Source: Candidatus Nanohaloarchaea archaeon (GTDB taxonomy: Archaea > EX4484-52 > GLR71). From it: a stretch of 6,839 nucleotides of DNA. Shown in pieces: positions 1 to 5,130 of this stretch (the first letter of the stretch is position 1; every line of letters begins with the position of its first letter). Both the position numbers and the translations under genes were made by a program. The DNA lies in NCBI GenBank assembly GCA_030594675.1, contig JAUVES010000035.1, forward strand, positions 1-6,839, in the 5' to 3' direction. The notes beneath the pieces were generated by a model. The model searched no databases and was not told the origin of the DNA. It worked only from the letters and a program-made list of their open reading frames with translations.

Positions 1-211
1 CAGCATATTCTATTTCTGAAATAGCCAGGGTCCTGAATTCCTTTACATCCTGTTTTGATACATCAAGTCCTGAAGTGGGAAGATTGGCAGTAAGTATGAG
101 GTTATTTAGCAATATCATGAAAGTAAGGGTCCCCAGCATAATCATAAATCCAGACAGCAGTATTAACTGTGCATTTTGTTTGTCGGGTTCTTTTGTGCCA
201 GATTCCTTCAT
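1..211 (-). CDS. Pilin-like single-helix protein, DUF7261-like, partial (C-terminus off the left edge)
   Basis: I read 70 residues from the ATG at 211 to the window edge with no stop. After a charged N-terminus of about 11 residues comes a short NAQLILLSG motif (13-21), one hydrophobic helix (about 16-42), and the start of an extracellular region containing TSGLD and SKQD. A short charged leader, then AQ, then one helix is the archaeal type IV pilin-like pattern; I recall it from the DUF7261 family, but that name is from memory. There is no Glu at the usual +5 position. It is the fourth gene of a leftward operon and starts 6 bases after the preceding stop. A GGAGG lies 12 bases before the ATG but only 6 bases before an in-frame TTG at 217-215, which touches the upstream TGA, so translation may start there (MKMKES...). 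The role is probably a minor subunit or assembly factor of a cell-surface filament. Confidence 0.7.
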   Translation of the reverse strand, partial: MKESGTKEPDKQNAQLILLSGFMIMLGTLTFMILLNNLILTANLPTSGLDVSKQDVKEFRTLAISEIEYA

Positions 212-217
212 TTTCAA

Positions 218-793
218 TCACATCCTCCAAAGTGTAAGTCTAAGGTCCAGAATATTATAAAAATCAGTGTTGCTGGAAATGTCTGGAATAATGGATGCCT
301 GGATATTATCCTCGTCATGAATAACTACTTTTTTGTTTACAAAGATTGCATTGTCGGAAGGGCGACCGTTCCAGAATATTCGTTTATTGTTCCATTTATT
401 ATTGTTGTCTAAATAAGAAACTTCAAAATTGTAGGCTGTCCCGTCTGCTAATAATATCACATCAAATGTGTCACTAAGGTCACGAACTGTTAAAGGATAG
501 ATTGAAGACTGCCCATTAAACTCTACACCAGTCCAGTCGATAACCGCCTGTTTAAGTGGTGAATATGTATCACCATCGGGCACATAATTCAGCACTATCA
601 GCAGATCATTACCCCTGGTTTCTATCTGCGATTCCACCTGCTGGTGAGATGATGACGAAGTTAGTGGTGTAAGCGGTGATGCCTGAACAATGAATGAGAT
701 AAGAAATATCATCATGATAGCTGAAGCTGCTCCCTCAAGTGTATACATCTGCCCGTGAGAGTTGTTCATCATACAAGATTTTCTGCAATTCAT
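218..793 (-). CDS. Pilin-like membrane-anchored protein, DUF7288-like
   Basis: The protein has 191 residues. A 14-residue leader ends in SHG and is followed by QMYTLEG (15-21), then one hydrophobic helix (about 22-40), a Ser/Thr-rich spacer (about 41-50) and a beta-rich, polar domain to residue 191 predicted to lie outside the cell. G14/Q15 resembles an archaeal class III (prepilin) processing site, with Glu at +6. His at -2 replaces the usual Lys or Arg, so cleavage is uncertain. The AYTLEG-type signature is what I recall for DUF7288 proteins of haloarchaea, which occur near pilus genes. The start codon directly follows the upstream stop (TAG-ATG), with GAGGGTG just before it, so translation is likely coupled. 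Internal Met8 and Met9 are alternative starts but lack a ribosome site. The molecular function is unknown; it is probably a pseudopilin or a component of a pilus-like or secretion complex. Confidence 0.8.
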   Translation of the reverse strand: MNCRKSCMMNNSHGQMYTLEGAASAIMMIFLISFIVQASPLTPLTSSSSHQQVESQIETRGNDLLIVLNYVPDGDTYSPLKQAVIDWTGVEFNGQSSIYPLTVRDLSDTFDVILLADGTAYNFEVSYLDNNNKWNNKRIFWNGRPSDNAIFVNKKVVIHDEDNIQASIIPDISSNTDFYNILDLRLTLWRM

Positions 794-1348
794 CTACCAC
801 ACCCTCACATATAACATTGCAATACTTTCGTCCTGGTCTACATACACCACACGTATAGTCTGGGCAATATTGGTACTTTGTGGGATTTTGGGGCCGTTAT
901 TTAGCACAACCTCACCAGTTCCATCCATGTATAATGAACCGTCAGGATTGTAAAGTGACATGTTTATGTAATAAAGCATATCACCGTTAGCCAGACCGAT
1001 ATCATTTTGCATGTCCCTGTAACTGGTCGTGTTATTCATAGCATTGTGAAAATACTGTGCTCTGCTCATGGATATCATGTTAGTTCCGGATTGACTGCTA
1101 GCAATACCCTTGGTGCTCTCGACCATAGTCTTGGTAACTCTATCCGATACTGACTTAATCTCATCCGAATTTGTCTGGAACGGGACAAACATATTGGTAA
1201 GTGTCTGGAAAAGGAAAATGAACGCCAACATGAATATGACAACGCCAGCAATAAAATCCAGACTTATCTGTCCATGGGTATCGCAAAAAGGAAAAAACTG
1301 ATATTTCTTAGTACAGTTCGATCTTAGTCTTGATGACGTTTTATTCAT
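794..1348 (-). CDS. Pilin-like membrane-anchored protein, DUF7287-like
   Basis: The protein has 184 residues. A long basic leader (1-26, ending DTHG) precedes QISLDFIAG (27-35) and a hydrophobic helix (about 32-51). The rest is a polar domain with many Asn, Ser and Met residues, ending in beta-strand-like VVYVDQ and AMLYVRVW segments. G26|Q27 followed by I-S-L-D fits the QxSxE/D motif of methanogen prepilins, with Asp31 at +5. His25 replaces the usual basic residue at -2. The GQ-x-x-LDF pattern is what I recall from DUF7287. It starts 21 bases after the zinc-ribbon gene and ends directly against the next pilin-like gene, so it is the second gene of the operon. No Shine-Dalgarno site is visible before the ATG, and no later in-frame Met precedes the helix, so 1348 is the only reasonable ATG. 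A TATA-like CTTATAGAA at 1375-1383 could give it a near-leaderless transcript of its own. Exact function is unknown. Confidence 0.8.
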   Translation of the reverse strand: MNKTSSRLRSNCTKKYQFFPFCDTHGQISLDFIAGVVIFMLAFIFLFQTLTNMFVPFQTNSDEIKSVSDRVTKTMVESTKGIASSQSGTNMISMSRAQYFHNAMNNTTSYRDMQNDIGLANGDMLYYINMSLYNPDGSLYMDGTGEVVLNNGPKIPQSTNIAQTIRVVYVDQDESIAMLYVRVW

Positions 1349-1369
1349 AACAATTAATTCGGATAGCTA

Positions 1370-1501
1370 TCAAATTCTATAAGTGTCTTCACTTCCACAC
1401 TGGGAGCATACAATCGGTATGAAGTTGGGGTCGGCCTGGAACTCGAATTCACAGACATTGCACTTGAAAAATACCATTGATTGATCTACATAATCATCCA
1501 T
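1370..1501 (-). CDS. Small zinc-ribbon protein (43 residues)
   Basis: This short gene reads MDDYVDQSMVFFKCNVC... with two CxxC pairs, Cys14/Cys17 and Cys32/Cys35, separated by 14 residues. That is a compact zinc-ribbon knuckle pair able to hold one zinc ion. The second pair sits in CSQCGSE, a typical zinc-ribbon turn. There is room for nothing else except an acidic N-terminal tail and a short C-terminus (DTYRI). A strong Shine-Dalgarno (GAGGTGAT) lies 3 bases before the ATG, and a TATA box lies about 39 bases before it, so it is very likely a real gene. It is first in the leftward pilin-like operon and divergent from minD. Proteins this small may serve as regulators, nucleic-acid binders or structural adaptors. 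Which of these applies cannot be told from the sequence, and rubredoxin is unlikely because the spacing and flanking residues do not fit. Confidence 0.82.
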   Translation of the reverse strand: MDDYVDQSMVFFKCNVCEFEFQADPNFIPIVCSQCGSEDTYRI

Positions 1502-1504
1502 ATT

Positions 1505-1512
1505 ATCACCTC
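1505..1512 (-). promoter_or_regulatory. Shine-Dalgarno site of the zinc-ribbon gene
   Basis: On the minus strand this reads GAGGTGAT, an 8-base match to the archaeal anti-Shine-Dalgarno target, ending 3 bases before the ATG at 1501. It is the main support for calling the 43-residue frame a translated gene. Confidence 0.75.
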
Positions 1513-1536
1513 AATAATCGTACGAAACATGTATCC

Positions 1537-1544
1537 TTATATAC
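1537..1544 (-). promoter_or_regulatory. TATA box of the leftward zinc-ribbon/pilin-like operon
   Basis: The minus strand reads GTATATAA here, centred about 39 bases before the ATG at 1501. With the usual archaeal distance of about 25 bases, transcription would begin near 1514-1516, leaving a short leader that contains the Shine-Dalgarno site. It is only about a dozen bases from the oppositely oriented TATA box of minD, so the two pre-initiation complexes may compete for the same DNA. Confidence 0.65.
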
Positions 1545-1556
1545 TTCATATGGTGT

Positions 1557-1564
1557 TTTATATA
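1557..1564 (+). promoter_or_regulatory. TATA box of the minD-rpiA-DUF2115 operon
   Basis: TTTATATA followed by AAAA is a near-ideal archaeal TATA box. Its centre is about 26 bases before the ATG at 1587, so the transcript is expected to be leaderless or nearly so. This agrees with the lack of a Shine-Dalgarno site ahead of minD. Confidence 0.68.
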
Positions 1565-1586
1565 AAAAGAGTTTCCCTCAAATCTG

Positions 1587-2396
1587 ATGAGCATAATGAC
1601 ATCTGAAACATGCCTTGTATTATCTGGAAAAGGTGGTGTTGGTAAAACCACGATTCTTTCAAATGTCGCGACTTCCATAGCTATGATGGGAAAAAAAACT
1701 GCAATAATAGATGCAGATTTAGCAATGGCTAACCTGGGACTGGCTTTTGGCCTTCAGGATATGCCAATCACATTACATGAAGTATTAGCAGGTAAGGCAT
1801 CAATCAGTGAGGCAATATATGATGGACCAGGAGGCTTAAAAGTACTTCTCTGTGGAGATACCATTGCAGGATTCCAGGACGCAGACCCTGCAGGTCTTGT
1901 TGAAGTAATAGACTACTTTAAGTCCAGGACCGAATTTATTTTTATTGATGCTCCAGTCGGGGTAAATGAAGATATATTCCTGATGCTTCCATATGTTGAT
2001 TATGTTATTCTGGTTGTTACTCCTGATATGCTATCAATGGCAGATGCCCTTAAGATGAAGATTATTGCAGAGTCATTTGGATGCAGGATCAAAGGTATAG
2101 TATTGAACCGCGTTGAAACAATGGATTTCGATGAAATTATGACAGAAGTTAAGAATACGTTGAAATTGGATATATTATCTGTCATACCTAATGACTTGAA
2201 AATAAGAGAAGCTGCCATGAAAATGGTCCCTCTTGTAACATATATTCCTGAATCTCCTGCATCCATTGCAATGACTAAGCTTGCAGCAAATATTGCAAGG
2301 GTAGAATATAAGCCGACGATTAAGGAAGTAGGATGGTTCCAAAGGCTGATTGGAAAATATAGGGTCAAAGGAATTGAAAATTATGGACCGAACTGA
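1587..2396 (+). CDS. minD: MinD-family P-loop ATPase
   Basis: The 269-residue protein is a ParA/MinD-type ATPase that would bind ATP, dimerise and act at the membrane. Visible motifs are the deviant Walker A KGGVGKTT (15-22, with the signature Lys15 and the nucleotide Lys20), the switch I region IDADLAMANLGL (41-52, Asp44 in the catalytic position) and Walker B FIFIDAP (117-123, Asp121). The C-terminus carries an amphipathic, aromatic and basic stretch, VGWFQRLIGKYRV (248-260), much like the membrane-targeting helix of bacterial MinD. Length fits the family. ATG 1587 is placed where a leaderless transcript from the TATA box at 1557 would begin; ATG 1596 is the alternative. It overlaps rpiA and is divergent from a pilin-like operon. 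In archaea MinD homologues do not act as a simple MinCDE system, and one in Haloferax positions archaella and chemoreceptors. Mrp/Nbp35 is less likely because no CxxC is present. Confidence 0.88.
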   Translation: MSIMTSETCLVLSGKGGVGKTTILSNVATSIAMMGKKTAIIDADLAMANLGLAFGLQDMPITLHEVLAGKASISEAIYDGPGGLKVLLCGDTIAGFQDADPAGLVEVIDYFKSRTEFIFIDAPVGVNEDIFLMLPYVDYVILVVTPDMLSMADALKMKIIAESFGCRIKGIVLNRVETMDFDEIMTEVKNTLKLDILSVIPNDLKIREAAMKMVPLVTYIPESPASIAMTKLAANIARVEYKPTIKEVGWFQRLIGKYRVKGIENYGPN

Positions 2397-3081
2397 ACAA
2401 ATAAATACTGATGAGAAAAAGTTAGTCGGAGATTCTGCCGCTGCATTGGTTGATAACGGGATGGTAGTAGGCTTAGGTACCGGTTCAACCACTGCTTTTG
2501 CCATAGAAGCATTAGGGCGTAGGATCGATGATGGATTAGATATAAAAGGTATTCCCACTTCGTACCAATCCCGGATGCTGGCTATTGAATGGGGAATTCC
2601 ACTCACGTCTCTTGACCAGGACCCGATACTGGACATTGCTATTGACGGAGCTGACCAGGTGGATGCGAACCTGTTTGTCATAAAGGGCGGCGGTGCTGCC
2701 CATACCAATGAGAAGGTTATCGCCCGGTCTGCCAGACGGTTCGTGGTGCTGGTGGATGAGAAAAAGATAGTTGATACATTAATTCATCCTGTACCGCTGG
2801 AAGTTATGCCAGAAGCGCTGGAACTTGTCAAGCGGCAGGTCATGGAACTGGGAGGGAATCCTAAATTGCGCATGGCTGTGCGAAAGGATGGACCTGTTAT
2901 TACGGATAACGGGAATCTTTGTGTGGATGCCGATTTTGGAGAAATACCTGAGCCTGGGAAACTGGCACTGCAACTGTCAGCATGTACCGGTATAATAGAA
3001 CATGGTATATTTGATAATACCAATGAGGTATATGTGGGTATGCGCGATGGTACTGTCAAGATATTGAAGTGTAATCGTTGA
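2383..3081 (+). CDS. rpiA: Ribose-5-phosphate isomerase A
   Basis: The enzyme (EC 5.3.1.6) interconverts ribose 5-phosphate and ribulose 5-phosphate, supplying ribose for nucleotides; in archaea without an oxidative pentose pathway it works with the ribulose monophosphate or non-oxidative routes. From ATG 2383 it has 232 residues, close to the usual length. The phosphate-binding loop GLGTGSTT (30-37), the active-site DGADQVD (88-94, Asp88 and Asp91), and KGGGAAHTNEK (101-111) are intact; Lys101 and Glu110 match the catalytic Lys94 and Glu103 of E. coli RpiA. The C-terminal VTDNGN and GIIEHGIF motifs are also present. An upstream in-frame TTG at 2350 would add 11 residues, but the ATG start fits the family better. 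The ATG lies inside the end of minD (14-base overlap), so the two are probably translated from one message. The gene looks more G+C-rich than its neighbours to the left. Identity is very secure. Confidence 0.96.
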   Translation: MDRTEQINTDEKKLVGDSAAALVDNGMVVGLGTGSTTAFAIEALGRRIDDGLDIKGIPTSYQSRMLAIEWGIPLTSLDQDPILDIAIDGADQVDANLFVIKGGGAAHTNEKVIARSARRFVVLVDEKKIVDTLIHPVPLEVMPEALELVKRQVMELGGNPKLRMAVRKDGPVITDNGNLCVDADFGEIPEPGKLALQLSACTGIIEHGIFDNTNEVYVGMRDGTVKILKCNR

Positions 3082-3103
3082 AACCTTCTGGTTGGTGTCA
3101 ATA

Positions 3104-3652
3104 ATGGCGGAAAATTTGTTTAAGAAACTGAAAAACTTCCATGAATTACATGAATCAGTCCACGACAGTCAGACGCTCATATCTATACTTAAAAAAGAAC
3201 TTGATAGTTACACTGTTTTTGACCTGATGAAAATTCAGGCACAACTTGAGAAAGAAAGCAAACATCTTCCTCCCGGGTATAAGGAAATGTTCAAGGAAAA
3301 GATGGGAGAACAACTATTTGGGAATTATAAGGCGATTATTTCAGGTAACACTTACCATAACCAAAAACTGGATATCGAATTATACACAGAGTTTCTTAAA
3401 AACTTCCAGAGCAAACTGAACGACCAGTCCGATGAGCACTTCCTGGATATGACCATGCTGTACTACATGTGCGCACTGTACAATATTTTTGTTACACTTA
3501 CTCCGCCGCACCCTGAAGGTACACCATTTCCGGGTGGTTATTTTGTTGAAAAAAAAGGTGAGGATTATTACTGCCCTGTCAGGGATAAGCAGGAAGATAA
3601 CAGTGAAGCTTTATGTAAATTCTGCGTTGCTAAACAGGCGGACATGGAATAA
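3104..3652 (+). CDS. DUF2115 (UPF0305) family protein
   Basis: From ATG 3104 the product has 182 residues. It is mostly helical in the first 130 residues (charged, with no membrane segment), including the MTMLYYMCALYNIF stretch. A conserved-looking C-terminal part follows, with PEGTPFPGG, then YYCPVRDKQ and ALCKFCVAKQ. Cys157, Cys171 and Cys174 (CPV...CKFC) could bind metal. The pattern matches what I remember of DUF2115/UPF0305, a cytoplasmic family almost confined to methanogens and relatives, with no known function. In-frame TTG 3092 and GTG 3095 lie upstream; the ATG is chosen because GGTTGGTGTC just before it can act as a ribosome site. It follows rpiA by 22 bases and is probably on the same transcript. 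An inverted repeat spans its stop codon. A role cannot be inferred from its neighbours alone. Confidence 0.82.
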   Translation: MAENLFKKLKNFHELHESVHDSQTLISILKKELDSYTVFDLMKIQAQLEKESKHLPPGYKEMFKEKMGEQLFGNYKAIISGNTYHNQKLDIELYTEFLKNFQSKLNDQSDEHFLDMTMLYYMCALYNIFVTLTPPHPEGTPFPGGYFVEKKGEDYYCPVRDKQEDNSEALCKFCVAKQADME

Positions 3653-3672
3653 TTACCGGGGTCCAATTATTC
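3647..3672 (+). terminator. Possible transcription terminator hairpin after the DUF2115 gene
   Basis: GAATAATT (3647-3654) and AATTATTC (3665-3672) are perfect 8-base inverted arms around a 10-base loop, ACCGGGGTCC. The hairpin overlaps the TAA stop (3650-3652) and lies just before the promoter of the glutamate dehydrogenase gene. The stem is all A/T except one pair and no long T-run follows, so a terminator role is weak. It could instead be a protein-binding palindrome or an RNA-stability element. Confidence 0.35.
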
Positions 3673-3681
3673 AAAAGAGTA

Positions 3682-3689
3682 TTTATATT
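3682..3689 (+). promoter_or_regulatory. TATA box of the glutamate dehydrogenase gene
   Basis: TTTATATT lies about 46 bases before the ATG at 3731. Transcription would begin near 3710, giving a leader of about 20 bases that contains the Shine-Dalgarno site. This supports an independent transcript for the dehydrogenase. Confidence 0.62.
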
Positions 3690-3718
3690 AATCAGTTCTA
3701 ATTTTATTGATAATAAAT

Positions 3719-3726
3719 GGAGTGAT
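3719..3726 (+). promoter_or_regulatory. Shine-Dalgarno site deciding the glutamate dehydrogenase start
   Basis: GGAGTGAT is one base short of the archaeal consensus GGAGGTGAT and ends 4 bases before ATG 3731. It rules against the in-frame TTG at 3707, which would put this site inside the coding region. Confidence 0.7.
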
Positions 3727-3730
3727 TCCT

Positions 3731-4984
3731 ATGAGTGGAGACAATAAAAATCCGTACGATAATATTTGCAGCCAGTTAGAAATATGCACAACCCAACTGG
3801 GAATGGACCCAGGAATACATGAAATCCTGACTCATTCTAAGTTGATACATACTGTGTCTCTTCCTCTTACGATGGATAACGGGGAGATCAAAGTCTTTAC
3901 AGGATACCGTGTCCAGCATAATGATGCCAGAGGCCCGTATAAAGGAGGTATAAGGTATCACTATGAAGTATCGATGGACGAAGTCAAGGCACTGGCTATG
4001 GCCATGACATGGAAATGTGCTGTTATCGACATTCCATACGGCGGCGCCAAGGGTGGTATTGTCTGCAACACCAAGGAGATGTCCATTGGTGAAAAGGAAC
4101 ACCTTACCAGGCGCTATACTACTGCAATATCCCAGTTCATTGGCCCTTACCGCGATGTACCTGCGCCTGATATGTATACCGATGCCCAGACCATGGCATG
4201 GATCATGGATACGTACAGTGTCATGCAGGGATATTCAGTGCCTGAAGTGGTGACCGGAAAGCCCATTGAACTTGGTGGAAGTGAAGGACGAACTGAAGCT
4301 ACGGGCAGGGGAACTGCTATTTGTCTCAGGGAATGCGCCCGGAGCCTGGACATGCCATTAAAGGATGCAACTGTTGTGGTACAGGGATTTGGCAATGTGG
4401 GTGTACATGCTGCTATGACATTATCCAGTATGGGGTGCCGGATAATTGGACTGAGCGATTCCCGTGGCGGTATATTTAACCCTGAAGGACTTGACCCCAG
4501 CAAGGTATTGGCCCATAAGATAGAGACCGGGTCGGTCCTGGGATACCCGGGAAGTGAAGAGTTGACCAATGAAGAGATTCTGGAACTTGAATGCGACTTT
4601 TTAATCCCTGCAGCCCTTGGACACCAGATACATGAAAAGAATGCCGGGAACGTAAAGGCCAGAGTTATAGTTGAAGGTGCTAACGGTCCCACTACAACTG
4701 AAGCTGATGAGATACTGAGCAAGAATGGGGTGTTCCTGGTGCCTGATATCCTGGCAAATTCAGGCGGTGTAATGGTAAGTTACCTTGAATGGGTCCAGAA
4801 TATCAACCGTCAGCACTGGAGTCTGACTGAGGTCAACCAGCAGCTTGAATCCAAACTTGTAACAGCATACAAGAATGTATGGGATATGAAGGAAGAAATG
4901 GGTGTGAATATGAGGGATGCTGCCCTGGGTATGGGTGTAAGCAGAGTGGCTAATGCGATTCAGCAGTTAGGACTTTTCCCTTAA
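3731..4984 (+). CDS. gdhA: Glutamate dehydrogenase, NAD(P)-dependent
   Basis: The enzyme reversibly converts glutamate to 2-oxoglutarate and ammonia, linking nitrogen assimilation with carbon metabolism; it is normally a cytoplasmic hexamer. The 417 residues match the usual length. The N-terminal substrate domain has GPYKGGIRYH (Lys71), Lys95 in MTWKCAV, catalytic Lys107 in PYGGAKGG and catalytic Asp147 in VPAPDMYTD. The Rossmann domain has GFGNVG (219-224) and SDSRGG (242-247). Lys71 and Ser350 (SGGVMVSYLEW) match the pair that holds the glutamate side-chain carboxylate (Lys89 and Ser380 in the Clostridium symbiosum enzyme), which favours glutamate over leucine or phenylalanine. The coenzyme is not decided by sequence; SDSRGG also occurs in NADP-linked enzymes of Thermococcales. 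The gene has its own TATA box and Shine-Dalgarno site. Many methanogens rely on glutamine synthetase/GOGAT, so a GDH here is informative about nitrogen metabolism. Confidence 0.95.
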   Translation: MSGDNKNPYDNICSQLEICTTQLGMDPGIHEILTHSKLIHTVSLPLTMDNGEIKVFTGYRVQHNDARGPYKGGIRYHYEVSMDEVKALAMAMTWKCAVIDIPYGGAKGGIVCNTKEMSIGEKEHLTRRYTTAISQFIGPYRDVPAPDMYTDAQTMAWIMDTYSVMQGYSVPEVVTGKPIELGGSEGRTEATGRGTAICLRECARSLDMPLKDATVVVQGFGNVGVHAAMTLSSMGCRIIGLSDSRGGIFNPEGLDPSKVLAHKIETGSVLGYPGSEELTNEEILELECDFLIPAALGHQIHEKNAGNVKARVIVEGANGPTTTEADEILSKNGVFLVPDILANSGGVMVSYLEWVQNINRQHWSLTEVNQQLESKLVTAYKNVWDMKEEMGVNMRDAALGMGVSRVANAIQQLGLFP

Positions 4985-5047
4985 TTTATACATTACATTT
5001 TACAAAGGCATTAAAGCAAAAGATTTTCAACATTAAATATCCAGAAA

Positions 5048-5065
5048 ATTGTATATAGTTACAAT
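5048..5065. promoter_or_regulatory. 18-bp inverted repeat overlapping a TATA-like box (operator candidate)
   Basis: ATTGTA, a 6-base spacer TATAGT, and TACAAT form a perfect dyad. The TATA-like GTATATAG lies within it, about 75 bases before the surface-protein ATG, so transcription would start near 5080. A dimeric regulator bound here would block TBP, the classic layout of an archaeal repressor site. The short A/T-rich arms could also arise by chance. Confidence 0.4.
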
Positions 5066-5119
5066 CATAATTATTAAGAAACAGATTCAATAAGTCTACA
5101 CATATTTGAGTATTTATAA

Positions 5120-5125
5120 GAGGGA
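5120..5125 (+). promoter_or_regulatory. Shine-Dalgarno site of the surface-protein gene
   Basis: GAGGGA ends 5 bases before ATG 5131, an appropriate distance. It fixes the start that yields a well-formed signal peptide. Confidence 0.55.
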
Positions 5126-5130
5126 ATATC

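Larger units (their letters stand above)
4985..5130. other. AT-rich intergenic region with the surface-protein promoter
   Basis: The 146 bases between the dehydrogenase and the surface-protein gene hold no credible coding frame. They contain a TATA-like GTATATAG (5051-5058) inside an inverted repeat, and a second AT-rich TATTTATAA (5111-5119) that is too near the ATG to place an archaeal transcript start upstream of it. I find no convincing terminator for the dehydrogenase; only short T-runs (TTTT near 4999 and 5024) are present. Confidence 0.6.

Noticed and set aside
75..412. Overlapping plus-strand open frames near the left end
   Set aside because: They are antisense to the two pilin-like genes, which have well-formed leaders, helices and tight operon spacing.
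1375..1383. TATA-like CTTATAGAA on the minus strand inside the end of the zinc-ribbon gene
   Set aside because: It is possible as an internal promoter for the DUF7287-like gene, but it lies in coding sequence and the upstream promoter already explains the operon; not called as a feature.
2175..2708. Long minus-strand open frame opposite minD and rpiA
   Set aside because: It lies wholly antisense to two secure genes, has no recognisable motif, and is a composition shadow.
4147..4722. 191-codon minus-strand open frame opposite gdhA
   Set aside because: The plus strand carries an intact dehydrogenase with all motifs; the antisense translation is Ser/Pro-rich with no domain.
5111..5119. TATTTATAA as the promoter of the surface-protein gene
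   Set aside because: Its centre is only about 16 bases before the ATG, so a start 25 bases downstream would fall inside the coding region.
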